Below are positions 50,475 through 59,290 of a stretch of 64,000 bases of DNA, piece by piece. Numbering within the stretch: position 1 is the stretch's first letter; each line of letters starts with the position of its first letter. The notes under the pieces are model-generated. The model saw only the letters and a program-made list of their open reading frames with translations. It made no database searches and was not told the origin of the DNA. The stretch is taken from NCBI RefSeq assembly GCF_050296195.1, contig NZ_JBNKRB010000006.1, one strand, 5' to 3'. This DNA comes from Gynuella sp050296195. GTDB taxonomy: Bacteria > Pseudomonadota > Gammaproteobacteria > Pseudomonadales > Natronospirillaceae. The translations under genes and the position numbers were made by a program.

Positions 50475-51394
50475 GATAAACGTGCTACCATTTTTGCCAT
50501 GAAGTCTCTATTAATCGAATCGACACATTGTTCAAGAATATCATCAGATGTCACCAACTCATTTTTAGTAATGATTTGTTCAGCAACATCGGTCACCGTG
50601 GTACCCATACCAATTGTACGCTGTTTGCCCTCAGGTTTCTTATATCTGATTTTAATTTTTTCATAACCATTGCGTCTCGCTCTGCGCGCTAACTCAGTAA
50701 TTCTGTCCAGCAAACTATCATCTTTTTTGGTCACTACCCCCAGTTTTATAACCCTGGCTTGTTCGCGAAAAAAATTGGGTTCATCAAAGTCAACGCCACC
50801 TGCTTGTGTCCGGCTGATGAGTTCAATCCCTTCCACAGTTCCTTCATCTAAATCGTCTTTGAATTTTGATGACACATCACTTTCTAACTTTGCAACAGGC
50901 CTATATTTTTTTCGTCTATTGTTGTCAGTCTCATCTTCAAACGTCAGGTCGGTCGAAAGACTCTTAAAGAGTGACCTGATAAACGGTTCTACATTGGAAC
51001 GGCCCAAGCCTGTCACTTGTTCCATAAGCAACTGATAAGAACCATCGTCAGCCTTAGCCCGCTTTATCACGGCATGGCCGGAAACGGCGATTCCCTCACC
51101 ATCTAACCGATGGATCGGCCTGAGCTGGTTTGTATTCATATTCATGAAGACAGGATCAGTTGTATTTTTATCAGCATACTGGAACAACAACTCAACATGA
51201 GACTCTGTAACGTTGATGTCAGCAATTCGAATGGAGGCAGTATCATTACGAATGAGTTTGATAGCTTCGTCATCTTGTACAGAAGCTACAAGCTGCGGGA
51301 GAATATCGTTCAGCTCAAACTCAGGGGCGTGTTCTGGTTCCGTTTCAATTCTCAACCCCTGAAATAATACCCAACGTTCATATAAACCCAGCAT
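50471..51394 (-). CDS. Soluble sensor-like protein, RexA-like in position and build
   Basis: The 307-aa soluble protein has a mixed alpha/beta N-terminal part (1-125), a charged linker (145-165) and a C-terminal part with a helix RITELARRARRNGYEKIKI, a basic strand and a final helix ending FMAKMV. This order resembles my memory of lambda RexA, but I see no clear identity. It may belong to an unnamed DUF. Coupling to a four-segment membrane protein suggests sensor and effector. Confidence 0.7.
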   Translation of the reverse strand: MLGLYERWVLFQGLRIETEPEHAPEFELNDILPQLVASVQDDEAIKLIRNDTASIRIADINVTESHVELLFQYADKNTTDPVFMNMNTNQLRPIHRLDGEGIAVSGHAVIKRAKADDGSYQLLMEQVTGLGRSNVEPFIRSLFKSLSTDLTFEDETDNNRRKKYRPVAKLESDVSSKFKDDLDEGTVEGIELISRTQAGGVDFDEPNFFREQARVIKLGVVTKKDDSLLDRITELARRARRNGYEKIKIRYKKPEGKQRTIGMGTTVTDVAEQIITKNELVTSDDILEQCVDSINRDFMAKMVARLS

Positions 51395-51460
51395 CGCTTA
51401 TCCTTCTAATGTTATTTGACGAAATTGAAACAGCAAACGTGGGTACAAACAGTTGTTCTA

Positions 51461-51649
51461 CTATCGCTCTTCCTGTTTGTTTAGGGGAGTAATAGCTTGG
51501 CTTTCCTGATCAACCTTAATTTTGTTGCGCCGTTTCTTATCCTTTTTGGCTTTTTTAATCGCGGCTTGCAATTCAATAATTTCTTCCAAGCCGTTATTGC
51601 CTAAGGCAGTACCACTAATATAAATATTTGTTTTACCAAAAATTATCAT
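51461..51649 (-). CDS. Small basic protein A of a tandem pair
   Basis: The 62-aa protein starts MIIFGKTNIYISG and continues with a Lys-rich helix AAIKKAKKDKKRRNK. The same order (F-GKT strand, then Lys-rich helix) occurs in the 46-aa protein upstream, so the two look like diverged duplicates. It lies in the immunity operon between repressor and rexA-like gene. The function is unknown. Confidence 0.6.
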   Translation of the reverse strand: MIIFGKTNIYISGTALGNNGLEEIIELQAAIKKAKKDKKRRNKIKVDQESQAITPLNKQEER

Positions 51650-51778
51650 CGGACAGCTCTCTCGATTCTCATCTATTAGTAGGATTGAATATAGTAAATA
51701 CTCCGTTATTTGCCAGAACCATTGCAGAAATTTACCTGACTGATCTGATCGGTTAAAAAATATATGTTTGTAGGTATG

Positions 51779-51919
51779 TCATAAAACTTGCTCTTCCGAT
51801 TTCTTAGCCTTCTTCTGTTTCTTCCTGGCTTTCTTCAGCTGCTTTTTTACTGACTCGTCGGAGTGTGTATGAATGTGATGAATGGTAACTGAGGTTTTAC
51901 CTGCGAAATGAAAATACAT
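51779..51919 (-). CDS. Small basic protein B of a tandem pair
   Basis: The 46-aa frame starts MYFHFAGKTSVTIH, has a His-rich segment and then KKQLKKARKKQKKAKK. It is similar to the 62-aa protein downstream. The Lys-rich helix could bind nucleic acid or an acidic partner. Confidence 0.55.
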   Translation of the reverse strand: MYFHFAGKTSVTIHHIHTHSDESVKKQLKKARKKQKKAKKSEEQVL

Positions 51920-52047
51920 GCGCTATCCCTGATTACTGCAACCGTTTTCATAATACCGATCAGCTGAAAACGGTCATTCGTCCATTCGTATGAGCAGTCA
52001 TGACATATGTCAGGCTATTTTTTGATATTTCCCATGATGAACGGGTA

Positions 52048-52293
52048 CTACTCGATTATACGAAAGAGTATTCTCAAGAACTTAACAAGCGTGTCTTTGG
52101 TAGGGTCATACATCAAGTCATACGTGGCTAATATCAATTCTGCCACCTCGTTCGGTGGTGGTTTCTTGTTGATTTCCGCCAGTCCTTCTATGATCTCTTC
52201 AATCGCCTGAGTTAATCGTTCACGATCAAGAACAGCGCAACTGTCCGTAGCCTCTTTATCTGTGTGGCTTTCACCAATGTTCTCGGAATCCAT
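52048..52293 (-). CDS. Hypothetical protein downstream of the repressor
   Basis: The 81-aa acidic helical protein lies 23 bp after the repressor gene on the same strand. Residues 22-80 look like a helical bundle. There is no recognised domain. It could modulate the repressor or belong with the exclusion genes. Confidence 0.6.
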   Translation of the reverse strand: MDSENIGESHTDKEATDSCAVLDRERLTQAIEEIIEGLAEINKKPPPNEVAELILATYDLMYDPTKDTLVKFLRILFRIIE

Positions 52294-52316
52294 GATTATT
52301 CTTCTCAGCTACTACT

Positions 52317-52805
52317 CTATTTTTTGTTGCCCATAACAAAGTCGCCTTTGACCTTATTTTTTGCACCAGATTTGATGACCTGCCCAACTTGAACGTCAGT
52401 CTCACCGGTGAAGTTAAAGCCAGGTAGTATTTTTGAGAGCTTGTCTTTCTGTTTTTTGGCAGGTTTTCCGGCAATCACTATTTCTAAAACGGAGCGACGT
52501 TTGGCTGACCCCATCTTGCGATAGCCTTCCAGTAACAATTCTTCGTCGGGAGCTAATACAGGTAGTTCTGTAGCTTTGGTGGCAGTCCCTGTTAGAACAT
52601 AAAGTAAATCAACTCCGGCATCTTCAAGGCATGCTAATTGATCACCTGTTGGCGTTGAAACACCCTTTTCCCAGTCAATAACAGTTCGATTTTTTGCATT
52701 AGCCATTTCACCAAAAATTGCTTGGTTTAAGCCCAATCTCTTCCTTTCCTGTTTTATCCGCGCACCAATAGCTTCACGGAGTTCCTTGATCTCTTCTAAA
52801 TTCAC
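52317..52805 (-). CDS. Prophage repressor, XRE-type
   Basis: The 162-aa protein has an N-terminal helix-turn-helix (about 14-70): IKQERKRLGLNQAIFGEMANAK then TVIDWEKGVSTPTGDQLACL. Its C-terminal part differs from LexA-type peptidases and is short, so RecA-stimulated cleavage is unlikely. It faces the Ner-like gene across the operator region and should keep early genes silent, as Mu c does. Confidence 0.85.
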   Translation of the reverse strand: MNLEEIKELREAIGARIKQERKRLGLNQAIFGEMANAKNRTVIDWEKGVSTPTGDQLACLEDAGVDLLYVLTGTATKATELPVLAPDEELLLEGYRKMGSAKRRSVLEIVIAGKPAKKQKDKLSKILPGFNFTGETDVQVGQVIKSGAKNKVKGDFVMGNKK

Positions 52806-52813
52806 GAAAATAC

Positions 52814-52860
52814 CTGCACAAAAATTAGTTTGACATATGCAGAAATCTGCACAAAAATAA
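52814..52860. promoter_or_regulatory. Operator and early promoter region
   Basis: CTGCACAAAAATWA occurs twice in direct order (52814-52827 and 52847-52860), and GCAGA-AA-TCTGC is a dyad at 52839-52850. A consensus -35 TTGACA lies at 52829. The site sits between the divergent repressor and Ner-like genes and is well placed for repressor and Ner binding. Confidence 0.65.
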
Positions 52861-52916
52861 TCACTGTTGAGAATCGAAACATTAAGTCATCAAGTAGACT
52901 ATACGGAGAATTGTAC

Positions 52917-53153
52917 ATGCATCCGGCCCACATTAAAGCCCTGTTAGAGATAGAGGGATTTACAGCCTCATCTATTGCCGATGAACTCGACGTTCATCGC
53001 ACTGCTGTATCCAAGGTGATTTACGGCAACTCAGTATCAAAGCGGATTCAGAACCGTATTGCTGAAATTACTGGTAAAACCGTAAGTGAACTCTGGCCAG
53101 AGAAACGTCGCCGCATTCGCCGCACTGCTGATGAGATCAGGAGTGCTGTATGA
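52917..53153 (+). CDS. Ner-like DNA-binding protein
   Basis: From ATG 52917 (CGGAGAATTGTAC upstream) the 78-aa protein has a helix-turn-helix IADELDVHRTAVSKVIYG followed by IQNRIAEITGKTVSELWPEKRR. This matches the Ner/Nlp family, which in Mu shuts down the repressor and early promoters during lytic growth. Confidence 0.85.
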   Translation: MHPAHIKALLEIEGFTASSIADELDVHRTAVSKVIYGNSVSKRIQNRIAEITGKTVSELWPEKRRRIRRTADEIRSAV

Positions 53154-53449
53154 GCACTCATCAATCTGCCGAACGCATCCTGACCGTGCTTGATCTGTTG
53201 CTACAGCGCACCGTCCACGGTCTGACCCCCAGCGAGATCGCCAAGGCCACTGGCTACTCCGCCCCCAATGTCAGCCGCTACGTGGCCGTTTTGGAAAGCA
53301 CCGGCTGGGCCGAGCGAATCCCCGAAACCAATCGTATTCGTGCCAGCGTGCGCGTGGCGCAGCGCGCGATGGGCGTACTGCAAGAATTTGACCGTGCACA
53401 GCAACGCCTTGGCGAGCTGCGCACCCGCATCACCACCCCGATTAATTGA
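53150..53449 (+). CDS. IclR-type winged-helix protein
   Basis: The 99-aa protein opens SAERILTVLDLLLQ and has TPSEIAKATGYSAPNVSRYVAVLESTGW, the winged-helix half of IclR-type regulators without the effector domain. It overlaps the Ner-like stop in ATGA. It may be an early regulator. Confidence 0.75.
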   Translation: MSTHQSAERILTVLDLLLQRTVHGLTPSEIAKATGYSAPNVSRYVAVLESTGWAERIPETNRIRASVRVAQRAMGVLQEFDRAQQRLGELRTRITTPIN

Positions 53450-53473
53450 GGTGAATTATGACTAAACAAACAC

Positions 53474-53788
53474 TTATTCAGACAGATCAGGCTTATACCA
53501 AGGATGAGATGGGTCTCGGTTTTGGCCGTCCTTATGTTGGAGATAGAAAAAATCATAAAGAACATCATCAGCCATATTCTCAAGTTGAAACGCAACCTGG
53601 TCATCCACATCCGCATTGCGCTCCAGTTCCTCCACCGCTCTGCGCATCATCGCCTGCAATATCTGAAGATCAATGTGTCCACTCTTCGAAAGCTCGCGAG
53701 CCAATATGCGATAGCTATAAGCCAGCGCCAGGCTTAGTTGTTTTTGCGCGTAAATTTCTTCGCGTAATGCTTGGAGTTCGTCGTTCAT
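53474..53788 (-). CDS. Hypothetical helical protein against the early operon
   Basis: The 104-aa acidic protein is coiled-coil-like (REEIYAQKQLSLALAYSYRIL) and has GAGG six bases before its ATG. It is the best frame in 53450-53845. A plus-strand frame (53458-53790) has a good ribosome site but its sequence after about 35 residues looks like a shadow. An antisense gene inside the early region is unusual but plausible. Confidence 0.5.
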   Translation of the reverse strand: MNDELQALREEIYAQKQLSLALAYSYRILARELSKSGHIDLQILQAMMRRAVEELERNADVDDQVAFQLENMADDVLYDFFYLQHKDGQNRDPSHPWYKPDLSE

Positions 53789-53845
53789 GAAAAACCTCTT
53801 ATGTCCATTAAATCGTGATTAACCCTAACGAATCGAGGATAACAC

Positions 53846-54775
53846 ATGCCCCGCAAAGCAACCCCCCAAGGTATTGAAGCCGAAGTCATCGCCGCAGGTG
53901 ATGATATTAGTCATGTCGGCGATGCCGCCAACGAGCTGGTGCTGGCACAGCAGCGCATCAACGAAAGCGCTGTGGCCCTGGCACACCAGCTCAAGTATGA
54001 CGGACCATTGACGCCCGATGCGCTGGAAACCGGGATCCGGGACAGTCAGCAGCGCGTCAGCCTGGAGCTGTTCAACATCGGCCAGCGGTTATTGCTGCTC
54101 AAAGAGCAGTGTGCTCATGGCGAGTTTATGGAACGTATCGAGCGTTTAGATCTTTCTTATCGTATGGCAGCAAAATTTATGCAGGTCAGTCTCAAGTTCT
54201 CAAATGTGCCGTCAACGGCACATTTGCAGAAGCTCGGTAAAACCAAGCTGATTGAACTGTTAGCACTGGATGATGAGGAAGTTGAAGCACTGACAGAGGA
54301 TGGCTCTGTGCGTGGCATCACCCTGGATGAAATAGACAGCATGTCATGCAGTGAACTGCGCAAACAGTTACGCGAATCCCGCAAACAGGGCGAAGCCAAA
54401 GACAAGTTACTGGCCACCAAAAACCAGAAGATTGACGAACTGTTTCAGGCCAGCCAGACCGACTTAACCTCAGCGGACGAACACCTTCAGCAACTGCATA
54501 CCAAGTTAGCCGGGCTGACCGGCAAGATCAGCGCAACATTGCTCACTGACGTGCGTAGAACGATGACCGAGATTACCGATCACCACACCCTGCACGGTGG
54601 TGATTCCGGCCAAATCATGAACGGACATTTGCTGCAAATCAGTTGTGAAATTGCCGACCTGCGCGATGGCTTTGCCTTACACACCATGGCCGATGGCCGG
54701 GCGGAATGGGAGGGCTATGATGGCGAGGGCGATGCCCACCTGCAAGATGACCTTCTGGGCGAGCAGGAGGCTTAA
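53846..54775 (+). CDS. DUF3102-like phage protein
   Basis: The 309-aa acidic protein has a helical middle (LELFNIGQRLLLLKEQCAHGEFMERIERLDLSYRMAAKFM in the family's style, about 75-115), a linker and a coiled coil (170-215). DUF3102 proteins occur in early phage operons and may bind DNA. It ends two bases before the transposase gene. Confidence 0.7.
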   Translation: MPRKATPQGIEAEVIAAGDDISHVGDAANELVLAQQRINESAVALAHQLKYDGPLTPDALETGIRDSQQRVSLELFNIGQRLLLLKEQCAHGEFMERIERLDLSYRMAAKFMQVSLKFSNVPSTAHLQKLGKTKLIELLALDDEEVEALTEDGSVRGITLDEIDSMSCSELRKQLRESRKQGEAKDKLLATKNQKIDELFQASQTDLTSADEHLQQLHTKLAGLTGKISATLLTDVRRTMTEITDHHTLHGGDSGQIMNGHLLQISCEIADLRDGFALHTMADGRAEWEGYDGEGDAHLQDDLLGEQEA

Positions 54776-54777
54776 TC

Positions 54778-56502
54778 ATGGGGCTGTCGTCTGAGGTACT
54801 GGTAGATGCCTGGCGTCAGGCGGAAGCCGCCGGTCATGGTAAAAAGCAGGACATACTGAAGGCAGCTGCCAAACGCCTGGGTGTCTCGTTGTCTACGCTT
54901 TACCGGGAACTGGAAACCGCTGGCCTGAAAAAGCCACGGCAGCAGCGGTCAGACGCTGGTGACTTTGTGTTAAGCCGTATCGAAGCACAGGTGTTGAGTG
55001 CCTTCCTGATGCAGGCGTACCGCGCCAATAACAAGAAACTGTGCTCAATCGCCAATGCCCTTGAAGTGCTCCGTAAGAACGGTGAACTGATCGCGGGCCG
55101 AGTGGATGACACCACCGGCGAAATAACCTACCTGTCAGAGAATGCCTGTTCCCGTGCTCTGCGTCATTACGGACTGCATCCTGAACAGTTACGCCGCCCA
55201 TCGGCCAGTATTCGTCAGCGCAGTTTGCACCCGAATGATGTCTGGCAGATCGATGCGTCGATCAGCACGCTGTTTTATGTACCGGAGTCAGGTCTGGCGG
55301 ACATGGCACCGGGGGAGTTTTACAAGAACAAACCCGGTAATTTTGAGAAGATCAAGCGCCAGCGGCTAACCCGCTATGTCGTCACCGATCACACCAGTGG
55401 CGCGGTGTTCTGCTGGTATGTTGCTGGCGGCGAATCGATTGCAAACCTCGGTGAAAGCTTGCTCGAAGCCATGCGTGATAAACCCGGCGAATCGCTCTAT
55501 GGCGTTCCGTTTCATCTGTATTACGACCCCGGTTCAGCGGCGACCAAAACGTTTAAACGCTTCCTGTCTGCCTTGGGCGTAATACCGGTAGTGCATAGTG
55601 TCGGAAATGCCCGTGCCACTGGGCAGGTTGAAGTGACACACAACCTCATCGAGACTCAGTTTGAAGTCGGTTTTAAATACACTACCGTGCCCGGTATCGA
55701 CTGGATCAATACCAAGGCCCGCCAGTTCTGCCGCTGGTTTAACGCTAAACGGGTGCACTCCCGCCACGGTAAAACCCGGCTGGCCAAGTGGATGGAGATT
55801 GCCCAAGAGCAGTTGCGTATCGTTGATATCGATCTGGCCCGTGAACTGCTGAACCGTGAACCGGTGCCGGCGAAGGTATACGACGATATCCGCATCCAGT
55901 TTAAAGGCCAGCGTTACGATGTGTCAGGCGTTCCCGGTGTCTGCATCGGTGAAAAGCTGCCGGTCACCATCAACCCGTTGATACCGGGACATGCCTGGGT
56001 CGTGTTGTACGAAGATGGGCATGAAGTCCTGTTCCCCATTGAGCCCGTGGTGTTGGATGACCATGGCTTTGAAATTGACTCCCCGATTATTGGCCGCGAA
56101 GTCAAAGCCCCTGCTGATACCGTACTGGACACTAACCGCAAGGCCATTCAGCGCCTGATCTACGAAGTGGATACCGATGAAGCCGCCCAGCAGGCCGCCA
56201 AGGCTCGCAAGGTGCCGTTTGGGGGCCGCATCGACCCGTACAAACATTTAGATGACCTGCCCGATGTCAGCGTGCTGCCGCGCCGTGGCACCGCCCATCT
56301 GATCAACAAAGACCAGCGCATCGTTGAGCAGTTACTGACCCATGCCGAAGCCGCGCTGCGCCTGAAACCCCGCCTGCACTGGACTGCAAAACACTACACC
56401 GCGCTGACCCAACGCTACCCCGAAGGTGTACCGGAATCGGCGCTCGATGAACTGCTGGCTGAGTGGTCTCACACACCCGTGCAACAGGGAGGTAACCGCT
56501 GA
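54778..56502 (+). CDS. Mu A-like DDE transposase
   Basis: The 574-aa enzyme should cut and join the prophage ends for integration and replicative transposition. It has an N-terminal helix-turn-helix (AKRLGVSLSTLYREL), then the catalytic core with candidate Asp159 (VWQIDAS), Asp250 (LYYDPGS) and Glu285 (TGQVEVTHN), then a beta-barrel region (GQRYDVSGVPGVCIGEKLPV) as in Mu-type transposases. It overlaps the B gene by one base. Confidence 0.93.
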   Translation: MGLSSEVLVDAWRQAEAAGHGKKQDILKAAAKRLGVSLSTLYRELETAGLKKPRQQRSDAGDFVLSRIEAQVLSAFLMQAYRANNKKLCSIANALEVLRKNGELIAGRVDDTTGEITYLSENACSRALRHYGLHPEQLRRPSASIRQRSLHPNDVWQIDASISTLFYVPESGLADMAPGEFYKNKPGNFEKIKRQRLTRYVVTDHTSGAVFCWYVAGGESIANLGESLLEAMRDKPGESLYGVPFHLYYDPGSAATKTFKRFLSALGVIPVVHSVGNARATGQVEVTHNLIETQFEVGFKYTTVPGIDWINTKARQFCRWFNAKRVHSRHGKTRLAKWMEIAQEQLRIVDIDLARELLNREPVPAKVYDDIRIQFKGQRYDVSGVPGVCIGEKLPVTINPLIPGHAWVVLYEDGHEVLFPIEPVVLDDHGFEIDSPIIGREVKAPADTVLDTNRKAIQRLIYEVDTDEAAQQAAKARKVPFGGRIDPYKHLDDLPDVSVLPRRGTAHLINKDQRIVEQLLTHAEAALRLKPRLHWTAKHYTALTQRYPEGVPESALDELLAEWSHTPVQQGGNR

Positions 56503-57659
56503 TGTTGAATCTCAATACCGCACTGGAAACACTGTCCATAACCCGCACCGAGCTGGCCCGTGAAATCGGCATTAGCCGATCCGCGATGAGCACACTATGC
56601 AATCACGGCAAATGGCCGGCCACGTTAGATCAACAGGATTTGCAGCAGCGTATTACCGCGCTGCTGCGTGAAAGAGGTGCCAGCGCGGCAACGCTGGCGG
56701 CCCTGTTTGAAACCGCGTCCACGCTCACCCAAGCAGCTGACGCAATCACACCCAAGGAACTTGATATGCTACTGCGAAAACAACCTCTGTATCCAGCGAC
56801 CAAGAAACACTTTCGCTTATTCACTGATCCTTTCGGTGAACTCACCGACTCGGCTCAGGTCTACGACACGCCAGATGTCCGCTATGTGCGACTCGCCCTG
56901 GCCCAGACGATTACCAGTGAACGCTTTATTGCCGTCTGTGGGGAATCCGGGGCCGGCAAAAGCACGCTGCGCCGTGACTTACTTGATCGCATTCAGCGTG
57001 AATCGCTGCCGATTTTAGTGATCGAACCATACGTTTTAGGGCTTGAAGACAACGATAAAAAAGGCAAAACACTCAAAGCGACCGACATCGCTGCCGCCAT
57101 CATTCGCAACGTTGATCCGCAAGCGCGTATCTGTCAGACCGCTGAGGCCCGCTATGCACAATTGCACCGCGTATTGCGCGAGTCACGCCGGGCGGGTAAC
57201 CGACATGTATTGATCATTGAAGAAGCACACGGACTGAGCGTTCCGACCCTCAAACATCTCAAAAGATTCTACGAGTTGGAAGATGGTTTTAATCGGTTGC
57301 TCAGTATTGTTCTCATCGGTCAGACGGAGCTTGAACAAAAACTCGCAGAGAACCGGTCAGAGGTCCGAGAAGTTGTTCAACGTATCGAGTTAATTACGTT
57401 GGATCCGCTGGACGCCCACCTTGAAGGTTATCTCAAGCATCGGCTTGAAGCCGTAGGTAGCAGGTTGGACGACGTGATGGACAAAGCCGCGATCGATGCC
57501 CTGAGAACAAAATTGACAGTGCCATCGCGTGATCGTCACAGCCGTTCAATCAGTTTGTTGTATCCGCTGGCGGTCGGTAACCAGCTTATTGCCGCGATGA
57601 ATATGGCAACAGATATCGGCGCACCCAAGGTCACAGCCGACATCATCAAGGCCGTTTAG
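56502..57659 (+). CDS. Mu B-like target-activating AAA ATPase
   Basis: The 385-aa protein has an N-terminal helix-turn-helix (LAREIGISRSAMSTLCNHG), an AAA core with GESGAGKSTL (P-loop) and HVLIIEEAHG (Walker B), and GQTELEQKLAE. As in Mu it should bind target DNA, stimulate the transposase and give target immunity. Confidence 0.93.
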   Translation: MLNLNTALETLSITRTELAREIGISRSAMSTLCNHGKWPATLDQQDLQQRITALLRERGASAATLAALFETASTLTQAADAITPKELDMLLRKQPLYPATKKHFRLFTDPFGELTDSAQVYDTPDVRYVRLALAQTITSERFIAVCGESGAGKSTLRRDLLDRIQRESLPILVIEPYVLGLEDNDKKGKTLKATDIAAAIIRNVDPQARICQTAEARYAQLHRVLRESRRAGNRHVLIIEEAHGLSVPTLKHLKRFYELEDGFNRLLSIVLIGQTELEQKLAENRSEVREVVQRIELITLDPLDAHLEGYLKHRLEAVGSRLDDVMDKAAIDALRTKLTVPSRDRHSRSISLLYPLAVGNQLIAAMNMATDIGAPKVTADIIKAV

Positions 57660-57671
57660 CCGGAGGGCATC

Positions 57672-57878
57672 ATGATGCTGACTGATGAACTACTCGAAAC
57701 GTTGGCGGATGAATTTGTAGAACTCGAACTGAGTAAGCATGGCATCAGTTTGCCTCAGTTCCTGCTCAACCCGGCCCGCTTTCGAGAACAAGCCAAAGAC
57801 AAACACACGCAGCGCACCGGTGCTGCGGTCGATGAACGCATGTTTCATCTGCGCCATCCGCGCAGAAGGAGTCATTAA
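57672..57878 (+). CDS. Hypothetical early phage protein, 68 aa
   Basis: A small soluble protein with an acidic N-terminal helix and a basic C-terminus ending RRRSH. It overlaps the next gene in ATGA-like fashion, so it belongs to the early operon. The family is not recognised. Confidence 0.6.
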   Translation: MMLTDELLETLADEFVELELSKHGISLPQFLLNPARFREQAKDKHTQRTGAAVDERMFHLRHPRRRSH

Positions 57879-58156
57879 TGAAATCTCATATTGCTACGCA
57901 GAACTACAAAATGGCTTGCGGATTGTCTGCTGCAATGTCAGCAGTCGATCATCTGCAAAAACATGACGTGGAAATTCTGGAAGTGGGTATCAAAGACGGC
58001 AATGCATACATTATCAGCAGTGATGCCCGTACTTGCCCAGATATCAAAATAGTCAGTGAATACCGGGCGTTGGGGTTTATCAGATACCGTGCAGAACTCT
58101 GCGGCTGCCTGGTGCAATGGCAGGAAAATTACCTCACCGATGGAGATGCCGCATGA
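57878..58156 (+). CDS. Hypothetical early phage protein, 92 aa
   Basis: The protein has a short alpha-beta layout with four Cys residues. No domain is recognised. It overlaps the membrane-protein gene by four bases. Confidence 0.6.
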   Translation: MKSHIATQNYKMACGLSAAMSAVDHLQKHDVEILEVGIKDGNAYIISSDARTCPDIKIVSEYRALGFIRYRAELCGCLVQWQENYLTDGDAA

Positions 58157-58845
58157 ACGCACTACTGAAACGACTGCCGGCACTGATGCTGTTGATAGGT
58201 GCGATCACCATCATGCAATCACACGCCATTGAGTTCTGGAGCCAGTACACCGGCAAGTTGGGTGTGGTCTGGTCGCTCATGTTAGAGGGCGCTGCTCTGT
58301 GGCTGTGGGCGCAGCGCAGCATCAGCCGCAACCTGATGGCCCTGGTTGCCAGCGCTCTGGTGCTGACTGGCCCGCTGTATCAGGTCAGTGCCCCAGCCAT
58401 TGCTCAGTGGCAACAATCCACGGCCCAGCCGGAACTGCTGCACAAACGCGAACAGCAATTGCAGGATCAACGCGCCACCTTGACCGCCAACCTGGCCACC
58501 TACAACGCCAACTCAGAAAGCCGTATCGGTTGGGCGGGTCGTATTGACGACGCCAATCAGGCGTTAGCGTCCGTGAATGATCAACTCCATGCCCTCTATG
58601 CCGAACAGGCACACACGACACCGATGCCGTGGCAATCGCTCGCCGTGATCGTCATGCAGGCACTGGCGTTGATGCTGTTTCAGATCCTGATTGTGCTGTG
58701 TATCCGCGCGATCACTGCACCGGTGCCGAAGTCATCACAGCAACAGCAACAGCCACTGGCCGCGACCGGTACCGCTGTTGACCGTGCGATTCAAGTGGTA
58801 AAGCACAACGCCAAAGCCAAAAAAAGCCAGAGCGCTGCGGCGTAG
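58153..58845 (+). CDS. Early phage membrane protein with four segments
   Basis: From ATG 58153 the 230-aa protein has membrane segments at about 8-24, 35-52, 60-80 and 158-180, with a periplasmic-length coiled loop between the third and fourth. No family is recognised. Early expression suggests host takeover or superinfection control rather than lysis. Confidence 0.65.
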   Translation: MNALLKRLPALMLLIGAITIMQSHAIEFWSQYTGKLGVVWSLMLEGAALWLWAQRSISRNLMALVASALVLTGPLYQVSAPAIAQWQQSTAQPELLHKREQQLQDQRATLTANLATYNANSESRIGWAGRIDDANQALASVNDQLHALYAEQAHTTPMPWQSLAVIVMQALALMLFQILIVLCIRAITAPVPKSSQQQQQPLAATGTAVDRAIQVVKHNAKAKKSQSAAA

Positions 58846-58887
58846 TCATTCCATTTAACCTGGCACGTAAAAATAGAGGACCGCCCT

Positions 58888-59100
58888 ATGAGTAGCTGGT
58901 ATCAACGCAGCATGAGTTTCATCCGGCAGCAAAAAGCTGAACATCCTGAGATGCCCCATGCAGAACTCAGAAAACACTGCTCAAAGCATTATCCATTCAG
59001 TGAGCGACGCGGTTATGCCTATAAAGCGTTTTTGCACGCCATGCGGGATGTGTTCGGACAGCAGCGCAAAGCCAAAGGTAACCAACATGAACTGCTGTGA
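58888..59100 (+). CDS. Hypothetical early phage protein, 70 aa
   Basis: A small basic soluble protein with HAELRKHCSKHYPFSERRGYAYKAFLHAMRDVFG, a compact helical pattern seen in small Mu-like early proteins. The role is unknown. A GAGG-type site precedes the ATG. Confidence 0.6.
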   Translation: MSSWYQRSMSFIRQQKAEHPEMPHAELRKHCSKHYPFSERRGYAYKAFLHAMRDVFGQQRKAKGNQHELL

Positions 59101-59290
59101 ACTTGAATCCGTACAGAATTTTAAGCGCCTCAACATTGCTGCGATTAACACCCTGCAAGCAGGCCCTTTGAAGTTGTGGTTGGCGGCGCTATTCGGCCAA
59201 GTAAGCAAAATTACTGAAGATAAAACAGTCCACAGCTTGCGCATATGGCGCGGGCGTGAATATTACATAAGCAAAGAGAATATCTTATGA
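59087..59290 (+). CDS. Hypothetical early phage protein, 67 aa
   Basis: From ATG 59087 the product begins MNCCELESVQ and has an amphipathic helix followed by a basic C-terminus. It overlaps its neighbours on both sides by 14 and 4 bases. The family is not recognised. Confidence 0.55.
   Translation: MNCCELESVQNFKRLNIAAINTLQAGPLKLWLAALFGQVSKITEDKTVHSLRIWRGREYYISKENIL

Noticed and set aside
49872..51394. Firm assignment as Kiwa (KwaA/KwaB)
   Set aside because: Sizes are similar, but I cannot identify a DUF4868 signature in the 307-aa protein and the gene order is reversed.
53458..53790. 110-aa plus-strand phage protein
   Set aside because: It has a good ribosome site, but after about 35 residues the sequence is Pro/His-rich and looks like the shadow of the minus-strand 104-aa protein, which is better formed. 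Not fully excluded.
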